DNA of 64,000 nucleotides. It comes from Herbiconiux flava (GTDB taxonomy: Bacteria; Actinomycetota; Actinomycetes; Actinomycetales; Microbacteriaceae). The stretch is from contig NZ_JACCBM010000001.1 of assembly GCF_013409865.1 (NCBI RefSeq), positions 124,001 to 188,000 of the forward strand, given 5' to 3'. Shown in pieces: positions 48,447-60,015 of the stretch. The notes below the pieces were generated by a model. That model was not told the origin of the DNA. It ran no database searches and saw only the letters and a list, made by a program, of their open reading frames with translations. The first letter of the stretch is position 1. Each line of letters begins with the position of its first letter. Both the position numbers and the translations under genes were made by a program.

Positions 48447-48506
48447 CTAGGCCGTGACGCGCATGAACGGGGGAAGCGCCATGTCGAAGTTCCGATTCGG
48501 AATCAT
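48447..48506 (-). CDS. 19-residue leader peptide (putative)
   Basis: A short frame encodes MIPNRNFDMALPPFMRVTA. It has the best ribosome-binding site in the window: GGGGAGGTGA ending about six bases before the ATG. The peptide has no Cys or His run but contains a Pro-Pro motif, which can stall ribosomes. A promoter candidate lies upstream: TTGCGC, 18 bp, TAACGT at about 48550-48590. The layout (strong leader, hairpin over the next ribosome-binding site, target gene) is that of translational attenuation. A small secreted or modified peptide is the alternative. No family is recognised. Confidence 0.65.
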   Translation of the reverse strand: MIPNRNFDMALPPFMRVTA

Positions 48507-48607
48507 GGTGTTCACCTCCCCTTTCGTTCATGGCGGCCGAGTTGCCGCGGGTAATGACGTTAGCGGCTGCCCGGCCCCGAGCGCAAGGGTTTTCCCAGGA
48601 ATGTGTT

Positions 48608-50089
48608 CTAGTGACCCGTCGAGGTGCGCTTGGGCAGCGCGAAGACGAGCAGGAACGCGAGCACCGCGAAGCCCGTGCTGACGGCCATCGCCAGGGCGGA
48701 GCTGTTCACGAAGCCGGTGGCGAGAGCATCCGGAGACCCCTGCCCGACGACCAGCGAGCCGAAGAACACGCTGCCCACGACCGCGATGCCGATCGCGCTG
48801 CCGACGCGCTGCATGGCGCTGATGACGCCCGACGCCGAACCGGCCTCCTTGCGCTCCACCGTGGCGACGATGAACTGCGCGTTCGGGGCGATGAACAGCC
48901 CGTTGCCGGCGCCCGCGATCAGCAGCGGCGCGAGCAGCAGCCAGTTCGTGAGATCGGCCGCCGGGGTCACCAGGAGGATGACCCAGATGGCGGCGAGGCC
49001 CACGACCACGGCCGCGGTGCCGATCACGAGCACCGAGCGGCCGAGTCGCTGCGCCAGGCGCGCGCTCTGGCTCGAGCCGACGATGGAGCCGATGGCGAAG
49101 GGGATCGAGACGGCACCGGACTCGAGCGCGGTGTGACCGAGGCCCGCCTGCCAGAGCAGCGAGATGGTGAAGAAGATGCTCGTGAAGGAGGCGAAGTAGA
49201 CCAGGGCGAGCACGACGCCGCCCGTGAAGGCCGGGTGACGGAACAGGCTCGGCGGCACCAGCGGGATGCTGCCGCGGCGGGTGTACCGCACCTCCCAGGC
49301 GCCGAAGGCGACGAGGAGGAGCGCGCCGGCGACGAGAGAGAGGATGGTCCAGAGCGGCCAGCCCTCGTCCTGCCCCTCGATCAGCGGCACGAGCAGCGCG
49401 ACCAGCGCGGCCGAGACCAGCACGAGGCCCAGCCAGTCCATCGCGATCCTCGGGCGCTCGGCCGGAGCGCCCTCAGCGGCGGCCGTGCGGCCGGGCAGCA
49501 GGAAGACGGCGGCCACAAGGGTGGCGAGACCGATCGGCAGGTTCACGCCGAAGACGAGACGCCAGCCCGACTCCTCGCCGAACGCCTGGATGATCAGACC
49601 GCCCACGATCGGGCCGAGCGCCGACGAGACGCCGATCACGGCGCCCATGATGGCGAAGGCCTTGCCGCGCGACTGCGGCGGGAAGAGCAGCTGGATGAAG
49701 GCGGTGACGGCCGGCACGAAGATGCCTCCCGCGAGGCCCTGCACGACGCGGGCGACGATGAGCTGGGTGCTGTCCATCGCGAGACCGCAGGCGAGGCTCG
49801 CCACCGTGAAAAGCGCGACGCCGGTGAAGAAGACCCACTTGTGGCCGATGCGGTCGCCGATGCGGCCCGCCGGGATGAGGGCGAGGCCGAAGGCCAGGGC
49901 GTAGCCCGAGATGATCCAGGAGAGGGTCGCCTCCGAGGCGTCGATGCTGGTGCGGATCGTCGGCAGGGCGACGTTCACGATGGTCGTGTCGAGCAGGGCG
50001 ATGAACATGCCGGCGAGCAGCACGATCAGCGCGCGCCAGGCTCGGGCCGGAACGGCGGGAGGCGCCTGGGTGGTGGCGGTCTCGGTCAT
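48608..50089 (-). CDS. DHA2-type (EmrB/QacA) drug efflux MFS transporter
   Basis: A 493-residue transporter with about 14 helices. LDTTIVNVALPTI in helix 1, GRIGDRIGHKWVF in loop 2-3 and VVQGLAGGIFVPAVTAFI in helix 5 mark the proton-driven DHA2 family. It overlaps the PadR regulator gene by four bases, so the two form a self-regulated efflux pair. The drug substrate is unknown. Confidence 0.94.
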   Translation of the reverse strand: MTETATTQAPPAVPARAWRALIVLLAGMFIALLDTTIVNVALPTIRTSIDASEATLSWIISGYALAFGLALIPAGRIGDRIGHKWVFFTGVALFTVASLACGLAMDSTQLIVARVVQGLAGGIFVPAVTAFIQLLFPPQSRGKAFAIMGAVIGVSSALGPIVGGLIIQAFGEESGWRLVFGVNLPIGLATLVAAVFLLPGRTAAAEGAPAERPRIAMDWLGLVLVSAALVALLVPLIEGQDEGWPLWTILSLVAGALLLVAFGAWEVRYTRRGSIPLVPPSLFRHPAFTGGVVLALVYFASFTSIFFTISLLWQAGLGHTALESGAVSIPFAIGSIVGSSQSARLAQRLGRSVLVIGTAAVVVGLAAIWVILLVTPAADLTNWLLLAPLLIAGAGNGLFIAPNAQFIVATVERKEAGSASGVISAMQRVGSAIGIAVVGSVFFGSLVVGQGSPDALATGFVNSSALAMAVSTGFAVLAFLLVFALPKRTSTGH

Positions 50090-50748
50090 GGGGTGGGGGC
50101 CTTTCGGGGGGTGCTGGGGGTGTCGGGACTGCTCGCCGTGGGGGGTTCGTCGTGCCGGTGGGTGCCCGGCGCCTTCGGGTCGGGGAGGGCGCCGGCGCGA
50201 CGGCGCTCGTCGGCGACGATGTCGGGCACCGCGGCGAGGAGACGCTCGTGCGAGGCGATCTCCGAGCGCACGCGGTCGGAGCGGTGCTCCATCACCCAGG
50301 TCTCGGCGAGCGAGAGGTGCGGCCGGGCGCGGTCGAGGCGGTGCTGCTGTTCGGCGAGCAGCATTCGGAGGGCATCGACCCGGCGTTCGAGCTCGGGGGC
50401 CAGCTCGTCGAGGCGATCGGGGTCGAGGCGCGTGACCGCTAGGTCGAAGGGGTCGTGCTTCAGCCGGATGTCACGGAGACCCTCCTCGCGCAGGGCGGCG
50501 AGCGCCTCGCGCCCGGCCGGCGTGATCGCGTAGACCTGCCGCTCGGGATAGGCGCCCTCGCGCTCGACGCGTTCCTCGGCGATCAGGCCGTCCGCGGCCA
50601 GCCGCTTCAGGGCGCCGTAGAGCGAGCCGACGCTGACATCGGTCCAGAGGTGGATGCGCTCCTCCTCGCCGAGCAGCCGGAGCTGGTGCCCGTGCATCGC
50701 CCCGCGCGCGTCGAGCGAGCCGAGGACGAAGAGACGGAGCGGAGACAC
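50086..50748 (-). CDS. PadR-family transcriptional regulator
   Basis: A 220-residue PadR-type repressor: a winged helix near 5-85 ([23 protein letters not shown], then [17 protein letters not shown]) and a helical C-terminal dimerisation part. The last 35 residues are a Pro/Ser-rich tail. I chose the GTG at 50748, where the family's conserved N-terminus begins. Its stop overlaps the start of the efflux pump, which it presumably represses until a drug binds. Confidence 0.88.
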   Translation of the reverse strand: MSPLRLFVLGSLDARGAMHGHQLRLLGEEERIHLWTDVSVGSLYGALKRLAADGLIAEERVEREGAYPERQVYAITPAGREALAALREEGLRDIRLKHDPFDLAVTRLDPDRLDELAPELERRVDALRMLLAEQQHRLDRARPHLSLAETWVMEHRSDRVRSEIASHERLLAAVPDIVADERRRAGALPDPKAPGTHRHDEPPTASSPDTPSTPRKAPTP

Positions 50749-50873
50749 CGGAGTACTCTCGCACGAGTAGTCGGCATGCGCAAGCTCGGCCTCGGTGCCG
50801 CCGGATTGCCCCGGCGGGCATCCGTCGAATATGTTGTGCAAGCAAACTTTTTCATCCGCACCAGGAGACACCA
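50749..50873. promoter_or_regulatory. Divergent control region of padR-MFS and xylB
   Basis: Near padR the palindrome GAGTACTC (50751-50758) and a further GAGTA (50765-50769) are candidate PadR sites. Near xylB, a relatively AT-rich stretch holds GTTGTGCAAGCAAAC (50833-50847), an imperfect palindrome that overlaps or follows the -10 area TATGTT and may bind a xylose regulator. AGGAG (50863-50867) is the xylB ribosome-binding site. Confidence 0.5.
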
Positions 50874-52352
50874 ATGACGCTCGTCGCCGGCATCGACTCA
50901 TCCACCCAGAGCTGCAAGGTCGTGATCCGGGACCTCGACAGCGGGGAGCTCGTCCGCCAGGGGCGGGCCTCCCACCCGGCCGGCACCGAGGTCGACCCGG
51001 CCTTCTGGTGGGATGCGCTGGTCACCGCCCTCGCCGCGGCCGGCGGGCTCGACGACGTCGCCGCCATCTCGATCGCGGGCCAGCAGCACGGCATGGTGGT
51101 GCTCGACGAGGCGGGCGAGGTCATCCGGCCGGCGCTGCTCTGGAACGACACCCGTTCGGCGCCCGCAGCCCGTGCACTGATCGAGGAGTTCGGCGCCGCG
51201 TCCCTCGCCGAGCGCACCGGCGCCGTGCCGGTGGCCTCGTTCACCGCCACCAAGCTGCGCTGGCTGCGCGACGCCGAGCCTCCCGCGGCCGAGCGGGTGT
51301 CCGCCGTCGCGCTGCCGCACGACTGGCTCACCTGGCGCCTGCGCGGCTACGGGCCGACCGGGTCGTCGCCGCTCGGACCGGTGCTCGAGGAGCTGGTGAC
51401 CGACCGCTCCGACGCGAGCGGCACCTCGTACTGGAACCCGCGCACGGGCTCCTACGACCGCGAACTGCTGGTGGCGGCGCTGGGGCACGACGCCGTGCTG
51501 CCGCGGGTGCTGGGGCCGGCGGAGGCCGCCGGGTCGACGGTCGCGTTCACGGCGTCGGCGTCGGCGTCGGCTTCTGCCTCTGCTTCGGCGCCGGTCTCGC
51601 TCGGGGTACCGGCGGGGATCGTCGTCGGGCCCGGTGCGGGCGACAACGCCGGCGCGGCCCTCGGGCTCGGCGCGGTCGAGGGCGACGTCGTGGTGTCGAT
51701 CGGCACCAGCGGCACCGTCTTCGCCGTCACCAGCGAGCCGTCGGCCGACGAGAGCGGCACGGTCGCCGGCTTCGCCGACGCCTCGGGCGCGTTCCTCCCC
51801 CTGGTCGCGACGCTCAACGCGGCGCGGGTGCTCGACGCGACCGCCGCCCTGCTCGGGGTCTCGCACACCGAGCTGGGGGCGCTGGCGCTCGAGGCGCCCG
51901 CCGGCTCCGACGGCCTCGTGCTGCAGCCCTACTTCGAGGGCGAGCGCACCCCGAACCTCCCGACCGCGACCGCGAGCCTGTTCGGCCTCACCCTCGCCTC
52001 CACCACCCGGCCGGGGCTCGCCCGGGCCGCCATCGAGGGGCTGCTCTGCGGCCTGGCCGACGGCCTGGACGCGGTGCGGCGGGTCGGGGTCGTGCCGCAG
52101 CGCATCCTGCTGATCGGCGGCGCGGCTCTCAACCCGGCGGTGCAGGCGGTGGCGGCGCAGGTGTTCGACGTGCCCGTGACGGTGCCGCTGCCGGGCGAGT
52201 ACGTGGCCGACGGAGCCGCCGTGCAGGCCGGCTGGGTGCTCTCGGGCACGCGGCCGTCGTGGGCGATCTCGCTCGCGGGCTCGCCGGCGCCCGACCACCG
52301 GCCGATCATCCGGGAGCAGTACGCGGCGCACGCCGTTCCGCCCCGGGGCTGA
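50874..52352 (+). CDS. xylB: Xylulokinase
   Basis: It phosphorylates D-xylulose to xylulose 5-phosphate. The 492-residue FGGY kinase has the N-terminal [28 protein letters not shown], the conserved [10 protein letters not shown] and the C-terminal ATP-binding [17 protein letters not shown]. An (Ala-Ser)n run near residue 225 (DNA about 51540-51600) is an in-frame low-complexity insert between domains. No xylA is in the window. The product can go directly to phosphoketolase. Confidence 0.95.
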   Translation: MTLVAGIDSSTQSCKVVIRDLDSGELVRQGRASHPAGTEVDPAFWWDALVTALAAAGGLDDVAAISIAGQQHGMVVLDEAGEVIRPALLWNDTRSAPAARALIEEFGAASLAERTGAVPVASFTATKLRWLRDAEPPAAERVSAVALPHDWLTWRLRGYGPTGSSPLGPVLEELVTDRSDASGTSYWNPRTGSYDRELLVAALGHDAVLPRVLGPAEAAGSTVAFTASASASASASASAPVSLGVPAGIVVGPGAGDNAGAALGLGAVEGDVVVSIGTSGTVFAVTSEPSADESGTVAGFADASGAFLPLVATLNAARVLDATAALLGVSHTELGALALEAPAGSDGLVLQPYFEGERTPNLPTATASLFGLTLASTTRPGLARAAIEGLLCGLADGLDAVRRVGVVPQRILLIGGAALNPAVQAVAAQVFDVPVTVPLPGEYVADGAAVQAGWVLSGTRPSWAISLAGSPAPDHRPIIREQYAAHAVPPRG

Positions 52353-52436
52353 GGCTCCGCCGGGCGGCGGATCGTCCAGGCCGAGCGACGTTTCGGCCAT
52401 GGTGCGGTGCGGTCGCGCATCCGTAGTGTCGATGCC

Positions 52437-52877
52437 GTGACGACCGACGACGCCCGCACGGCTCTCCCCCGCGGCCCGCTCGCGCTGCGCGACGAGCAGT
52501 CGACGTGGTGCGTGGGGCCGTACGCGGTGAGCGTGTCGGTGGAGACGGATGCGCGGCGGCGCCGGATCGCCCGCGTCGGCGTCTCGACGACCGTCGTCGT
52601 GCCGCGGGCCCGAGTGCGGCTCGAGGGGCCCCCGTTCGCCCCCGCGTCGCTGACCCCGCCCGTCACGGGCACCCTCTTCGCCGCCATCGCGCCGGCCGGC
52701 GGCATGACGGCCTGGGAGTGGTGGGTGGCGCTCGCGCCGGGCTCGCCGTTCGTGGTCGAGCTGCCGCTCGCGGGCCCGGTCGCCGCCTCCGCGCTGACGC
52801 TGCGGGTGCTCGCGGGCGCCGAGGAGCTGCTGTCGTGGACACCATCGCCCACCCCCACCGAGAGGCTGCCCGCATGA
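52437..52877 (+). CDS. Small protein of unknown function, partner of cellulase-like gene
   Basis: A 146-residue protein without signal peptide or membrane helix. It is rich in beta-prone stretches (YAVSVSVETDARRRRIARVGVSTT, GTLFAAIAPAGGMTAWEWWVALA) and may be a beta-sandwich. I recognise no family. The GTG start at 52437 follows a TAGTGT -10 hexamer by seven bases, suggesting a leaderless mRNA. Its stop overlaps the ATG of the cellulase-like gene by four bases, so the two products are made together and probably work together. Confidence 0.7.
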   Translation: MTTDDARTALPRGPLALRDEQSTWCVGPYAVSVSVETDARRRRIARVGVSTTVVVPRARVRLEGPPFAPASLTPPVTGTLFAAIAPAGGMTAWEWWVALAPGSPFVVELPLAGPVAASALTLRVLAGAEELLSWTPSPTPTERLPA

Positions 52878-54208
52878 CCGACCTGACCGGCGCCGTTCCG
52901 GCCCACCTCCCGCCGCGGCTCACCATCAGCCTGTGGGACTTCTCGTGGTACACCCGCGCCGAACCCGGCGGCCCCTTCGCCGACCTCGATCGCGCCTTCG
53001 CCGAGACCGTCGAGCGCGGCTACAACGCCGTGCGCATCTGCGCCGCTCCCCTCTTGCTGTTCGGCGAGCTCTCGCATGACGGCCGGCCGCTCGCCTCGCT
53101 CGCCCGTGACCTGTCGATCGAGGGCCTCGGCGTCGCCCCCGGTGGCGGCTTCTACGGCCAGGGCACCCGCTGGTACGACGTGCCCGGCGACTACTCGCTC
53201 GATGTCGGCGCCCGCCTGCTCGAGCTGTTCGAGGCGGCGTCGCGGCACGGAGTGGTCGTGATCCTCGCGAGCTGGGAGTACCAGCAGTCGCCCGCGTTCG
53301 CCCGGTCGAGCGCGTGGTTCGAGGCCATCCACGCCGTGCCCGAGGCCTCGCGCTACGAGCTGCTCGCCGCCTCCTGGAACCGGATGCTCGAGCATCTCAC
53401 CACCGCCGGCCACCGCGACACGATCGCGATGGTCGAGCTGCACAACGAGGTCGACTTCTCGTTGCTGCCCGACTTCGCGGGCGTCACCGTCACTCGCGCC
53501 GGGTCGCCGGAACCAGCATCCGGCTCACATGCCCTGAGCGGCATACAGGCCGTCGAGCGGCTGCGGGCGGCCCACCCCGACCTGCTCGTCACGGCCAGCT
53601 GGGGCAAGCCGCCGCACCTCGCCATGCACCAGCTGCCCGACGGGCTGGGGGCGGCGCAGTTCCACGTCTACAGCTACGGGGTGCTGGATGCGCTGCAGCA
53701 GCGCCTCGACATCCGCTCCGAAGGCAGCGAGGGATTCCCGAACGCCGCCCTGCGCGAACTCCTGCGCCCCGACGCCCCCAGCCCGGCCGAGTACGGTCGC
53801 GCCGACGCCTGGAAATTCGAGGCCACCGTCGTCACCGACCAGATGATCTACGGCTACGACCAGCTCGACGCCGATCGCTGGGACACCTGGCTCTACGAGA
53901 ACTATGGCCCCTATCGCGCCGTGATGGAGCGGGAGATCGAGTCGCGCACCATCGCCATCGCGGAGTGGGCGCGCTGGAAGGGCGTACCCGCGATCATCGG
54001 CGAGGGCTGGATCGGCTACACGCCCCTGCACGGCACCTTCGAGGAGGGGCCGATCGGCCGCTCCCTCGCCGAGCTCGGCATCCGCACCGCGCTCGAGCAC
54101 GGCGTCTGGGGCGTGGTGCTCTGCTCGAACGCGGCGCCGCACCACCCGATGTGGGCCGACGTCGCCTGGCAGCGCCGCCTCACGGCGGAGATCCTCGCCC
54201 ACCCCTAA
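52874..54208 (+). CDS. Cellulase-like glycoside hydrolase (clan A TIM barrel)
   Basis: A 444-residue protein without a signal peptide, matching the sugar-binding cellulase-like family (PF12876 type). It starts with LTISLWDFSWYTR. The acid/base is expected at E192 in VELHNEVD and the nucleophile at E377 in IIGEGWIG, the positions used by clan-A hydrolases. As the protein should stay in the cytoplasm, it would act on imported oligosaccharides rather than on polymers. It follows xylB on the same strand and ends in a four-base overlap with the convergent acyltransferase gene. Confidence 0.8.
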   Translation: MTDLTGAVPAHLPPRLTISLWDFSWYTRAEPGGPFADLDRAFAETVERGYNAVRICAAPLLLFGELSHDGRPLASLARDLSIEGLGVAPGGGFYGQGTRWYDVPGDYSLDVGARLLELFEAASRHGVVVILASWEYQQSPAFARSSAWFEAIHAVPEASRYELLAASWNRMLEHLTTAGHRDTIAMVELHNEVDFSLLPDFAGVTVTRAGSPEPASGSHALSGIQAVERLRAAHPDLLVTASWGKPPHLAMHQLPDGLGAAQFHVYSYGVLDALQQRLDIRSEGSEGFPNAALRELLRPDAPSPAEYGRADAWKFEATVVTDQMIYGYDQLDADRWDTWLYENYGPYRAVMEREIESRTIAIAEWARWKGVPAIIGEGWIGYTPLHGTFEEGPIGRSLAELGIRTALEHGVWGVVLCSNAAPHHPMWADVAWQRRLTAEILAHP

Positions 54209-55248
54209 CTGCTCCTGCTCCGTGCGCCTCCGCTGCGCGGCAGAGAGAAGAGGAACGCGAGCCCGATCCGCTGCGCCAACGCCTCGACGCCGACGCAGCC
54301 GGCGAGCGTCGCGGTCAGCAGCAGCCAGGGGTAGACGATGACCACGAGGTCGTGGTCGCGCATCCATTCGGCTGCTCCCGGCCGGGCCAGCAGTGCGTCG
54401 TTCGCCAGGATGAAGACGAACGGGTGCACCAGGAAGATCGCGAGGGTGTGCCGGCCGAGGTACCGCACGGGTGCGGCGAGCGGATGCGCGGCCACCCGCA
54501 CCGACAGCTGGAGCGCGAAGGCGACCGATACCACCCCCGCCGCGAGGAACAGCCCGAGATCGGCGAAGGTCGCCACGTACAGCGCGGCCAGTGCCACCGC
54601 GACCAGCCCGGTGACCGTGGTGGCGATCCAACCCGAACGGTGCAGGACCAGGTCGACCAGCTGCGGCGCCCGGGCGGCGACGAGGTAGAACACGAAGGAG
54701 CGCAGGAGGTGCTGCGGGAGCCCGTCGAGGGAGGTCGTGCCGAGCACCGAGAGCACGATCGCGACGGCGAGCAGCGCGGGCAGTGGCACCCGCCGTGTCA
54801 GACGGGCGGCCACGAAGAACAGCAGCAGGGCGTAGAGGTACCAGAGCGTGGTCTGGGGCCAGATCAGGTTGTCGAGCAGAAAGCGGGGGACGTCGACCGG
54901 GCCGCCCTGGCCGAACCGCTCGCGCAGCACGTCGAAGACGGCGTTGACGACCACCCAGACGAGATAGAGGTAGACCAGCAGCAGCACGCGGGGTCGCAGC
55001 ACCGTCCGCCACGGCCGCCGGATCGCCCGGGACGCGAGGTAGCCCGAGACCAGGAAGAACAGCGGCATGCGCAGCGGCAGGGTCGCATCGACGACGGCGT
55101 TCACGACGTCGGACCCGGGGAATCCGTAGAAGAAGTAGATGTAGTGCAGCAGGAACAGGTGCAGCAGCACCACCATGACGATGCTCGCCCCGCGCGCGAA
55201 GTCGGGCCACTCCAGCCGCGCCGCGACGGTCTCGGAGGGTGCAGCCAT
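54205..55248 (-). CDS. Membrane acyltransferase, acyltransferase-3 family
   Basis: A 347-residue membrane protein with about ten helices. It carries the family features RGASIVMVVLLHLFLLHY (conserved His near residue 30), PLFFLVSGYLASRAIRRPW and a C-terminal GRHTLAIFLVHPFVF. Such proteins (OafA/WecH-like) O-acylate surface glycans. Its stop codon overlaps that of the convergent cellulase-like gene. Confidence 0.88.
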   Translation of the reverse strand: MAAPSETVAARLEWPDFARGASIVMVVLLHLFLLHYIYFFYGFPGSDVVNAVVDATLPLRMPLFFLVSGYLASRAIRRPWRTVLRPRVLLLVYLYLVWVVVNAVFDVLRERFGQGGPVDVPRFLLDNLIWPQTTLWYLYALLLFFVAARLTRRVPLPALLAVAIVLSVLGTTSLDGLPQHLLRSFVFYLVAARAPQLVDLVLHRSGWIATTVTGLVAVALAALYVATFADLGLFLAAGVVSVAFALQLSVRVAAHPLAAPVRYLGRHTLAIFLVHPFVFILANDALLARPGAAEWMRDHDLVVIVYPWLLLTATLAGCVGVEALAQRIGLAFLFSLPRSGGARSRSS

Positions 55249-55292
55249 ACCCTCCCACGCTAGCCGACGGCCCCCGCCCGGCCGAACGCGAA

Positions 55293-55318
55293 GGGCCCTC
55301 CCCCGGAGGGGAGGGCCC
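55293..55318 (-). terminator. Terminator of the nrdHIEF operon
   Basis: GGGCCCTCCCC (55293-55303) and GGGGAGGGCCC (55308-55318) form an 11-bp stem with a four-base loop, 28 bp after the nrdF stop. The hairpin is symmetric and could work on either strand. Confidence 0.8.
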
Positions 55319-55345
55319 GATCGTGCGGAGGGGCGGACGGCGGGG

Positions 55346-58489
<3,144 letters not shown>

Positions 58490-58505
<16 letters not shown>

Positions 58506-58894
58506 AGTCTGTCCAATCCAATCTGGACGGCCTCACGGTCATCCGGTGTTCCGAATACTTCGAATCGATAGAGCAGCGGGACCTTGCACTTGCGCGCGAC
58601 GATGTCGCCCGCCAGGCAGTAGGCCTCGCCGAAATTGGTGTTGCCCGCAGCGATCACGCCACGGATGAGCGATCTGTTCTCCTCGTCGTTGAGGAACTGG
58701 ATTACCTGCTTCGGAACGGCGCCACCCGTCTCTCCGCCACCGTAGGTGGGGAGGACGAGCACGTAGGGTTCCGTGGCCTTCAGTCGCTCATCGCGCGCAT
58801 AGAGGGGGATGCGAGAGGCGGGCCGGCCCAGCCCCTCGACGAACCGCCGGGTGTTGCCCGAGACGCTCGAGAAGTAGATGAGGTCTGTGGACAC
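58490..58894 (-). CDS. nrdI: NrdI flavodoxin-like protein
   Basis: NrdI is the flavoprotein that supplies oxidant to build the Mn-tyrosyl cofactor of NrdF. The 134-residue protein has the FMN loop [25 protein letters not shown] and [14 protein letters not shown], all typical. I chose the GTG at 58894, eight bases after the nrdH stop; upstream in-frame codons overlap nrdH. Confidence 0.95.
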
Positions 58895-58902
58895 CGGAGT
58901 GA

Positions 58903-59142
58903 TCAGCTGGCGGAGCGGGACGCCAGCTCCGCGATCTTGTCGGGGCGGAAGCCCGACCAGTGGTCGCCGTCGTCGGTCATGACGACCGGAGCCTGCAGGT
59001 AGCCGAGCTCCTTGACGGTCTCGAGGGCCTTCTCGTCGACCGAGAGGTCGAAGATCTCGAACTCGAGACCCTTGTTCTCGAGGGCGCGGTACGTGGCTGT
59101 GCACTGGACACAGGAGGGCTTCGTGTAGACCGTGATTGCCAT
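58903..59142 (-). CDS. nrdH: NrdH glutaredoxin-like redoxin
   Basis: The electron donor for class Ib ribonucleotide reductase. The 79-residue protein has the redox motif CVQC (C11-C14) and the C-terminal WSGFRPDKI, both NrdH marks. The ATG at 59142 has GAAAGGTGC eight bases upstream. It opens the nrdHIEF operon, behind paired NrdR boxes. Confidence 0.97.
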   Translation of the reverse strand: MAITVYTKPSCVQCTATYRALENKGLEFEIFDLSVDEKALETVKELGYLQAPVVMTDDGDHWSGFRPDKIAELASRSAS

Positions 59143-59240
59143 AGGTGCTGCACCTTTCTCGAACGATGAAAAAACGGGAAGATCTGTGTTTCTGCGGGCT
59201 GTTCGCGCTGTTCCGGCGCGCTCCCCGACCCGGGAGTTCA

Positions 59241-59288
59241 ATACTACATCTAGTTGTCGTACCTGGCGAGCACCCCTAGATGAAGTGT
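59241..59288 (-). promoter_or_regulatory. Paired NrdR boxes in the nrdHIEF promoter
   Basis: Two 16-bp sites with the NrdR core (C-W-A-x-A-T-x-T/A-W-G) lie at 59241-59256 (contains ACTACATCTAG) and 59273-59288 (contains CTAGATGAAGTGT). Their starts are 32 bp apart, three helical turns, the usual NrdR spacing. The first overlaps a minus-strand -10 candidate TAGTAT. NrdR-ATP/dATP would repress here; nrdR itself is not in the window. Confidence 0.8.
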
Positions 59289-59301
59289 TACACCCGTGTA
59301 A

Positions 59302-59310
59302 TTATCCACA
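59302..59310 (+). promoter_or_regulatory. DnaA box upstream of nrdH
   Basis: TTATCCACA is an exact consensus DnaA box. Weaker relatives (TGTGCACAG, TCCTCCACA, CTGTGGAG) follow within 90 bp. This suggests DnaA control of ribonucleotide reductase, as known for E. coli nrdAB. Confidence 0.6.
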
Positions 59311-59464
59311 GGCCGCCGACATCTGTGCACAGCTTTCACGACTATTCCTCCACAGCCTCTTCCGCGAAAAGACGCCATTTCGACCCCTCCTGTGGAGACC
59401 CGGGAGGAGATGGCCTGAGGATAACTTCGGCCACCGACATCGAGCGCGTCGGGCGTGTCGCGCC

Positions 59465-59968
59465 CTAGAGGCTCAGGTCGTTCAGCCAGTGCGACAGGAT
59501 GCGCTCCAGAGCGGCCCGGTCATCCGTCGACAGCCCGGCCAGCAGCCGCGCCTCGTTCGCCATGTGGGCCGTGAAGGCCTCGTCGATCAGCTCCACGCCG
59601 GAGGGGGTCAGTGCCACCACGCGGCGCCGGCCGTCGCCCACCGCGGCTCGCCGCACGACCAGACCGGCAGCCTCGAGCCGGTCGAGGCGCTTGGTCATCG
59701 CCCCGGTCGTGACCATCGTGTGCCCGGCGAGCTCGCTCGGCGCCAGCTCGAACGGGTGACCCGAGCGCCGGAGCGTGGCCAGCACGTCGAACTCGCCCTC
59801 GCCGAGACCGAAGCGGGCGTAGACCTCGACGAGCTCGGCGGTGAGGTGCGCGGCGAGGCGGTGCACGCGGCCGATCACGCCCTGCGGCGAGACGTCGAGG
59901 TCGGGACGCTCGCGGCGCCACGCCGCCTGGATCTCGGAGACGCGGTCGGCGGGTTCGGGGCTTGCCAT
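59465..59968 (-). CDS. MarR-family transcriptional regulator
   Basis: A 167-residue MarR protein: winged helix near 75-120 (LAPSELAGHTMVTTGAMTKRLDRLEAAGLV) with the wing AAVGDGRRRVVALT, flanked by dimerisation helices. It is divergent from an EamA-family transporter, with only 39 bp between the start codons. A perfect palindrome fills that space, so it should repress both genes. TATAGT lies six bases before its ATG, pointing to a leaderless mRNA. Confidence 0.92.
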   Translation of the reverse strand: MASPEPADRVSEIQAAWRRERPDLDVSPQGVIGRVHRLAAHLTAELVEVYARFGLGEGEFDVLATLRRSGHPFELAPSELAGHTMVTTGAMTKRLDRLEAAGLVVRRAAVGDGRRRVVALTPSGVELIDEAFTAHMANEARLLAGLSTDDRAALERILSHWLNDLSL

Positions 59969-59974
59969 GCCTCG

Positions 59975-60015
59975 ACTATAGCTTCCTGGGAAGCTATAGT
60001 CGCTTCCATGGAAGC
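59975..60015. promoter_or_regulatory. Shared MarR operator and divergent leaderless promoters
   Basis: A 26-bp perfect palindrome (59975-60000) has arms ACTATAGCTTCC around a TG spacer. Its outer ends supply a TATAGT -10 box on each strand, six to seven bases before the marR and EamA start codons. A second, shorter palindrome GCTTCCATGGAAGC (60002-60015) repeats the core over the EamA start codon. Confidence 0.85.

Larger units (their letters stand above)
59143..59464. other. 322-bp non-coding region upstream of nrdH
   Basis: The stretch between nrdH and the convergent-side marR stop holds the nrdH leader, two NrdR boxes, and a relatively AT-rich part with a perfect DnaA box and several related CCACA/TGTGG elements (to about 59395). 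I see no gene: short open frames here have no ribosome-binding site. Confidence 0.7.

Noticed and set aside
48454..48681. Plus-strand frame with MSKFRFGIMVF, resembling the start of a flavin-dependent monooxygenase.
   Set aside because: The similarity ends after about ten residues, there is no ribosome-binding site, and the opposite strand has the leader peptide with a strong site.
59302..59395. DnaA box cluster as a replication origin.
   Set aside because: Only one exact box is present, there is no clear AT-rich unwinding element, and dnaA, dnaN or parAB are absent.
59280..59468. Plus-strand 62-codon open frame in the nrdH upstream region.
   Set aside because: It has no ribosome-binding site, covers the NrdR and DnaA boxes and has no protein-like composition.
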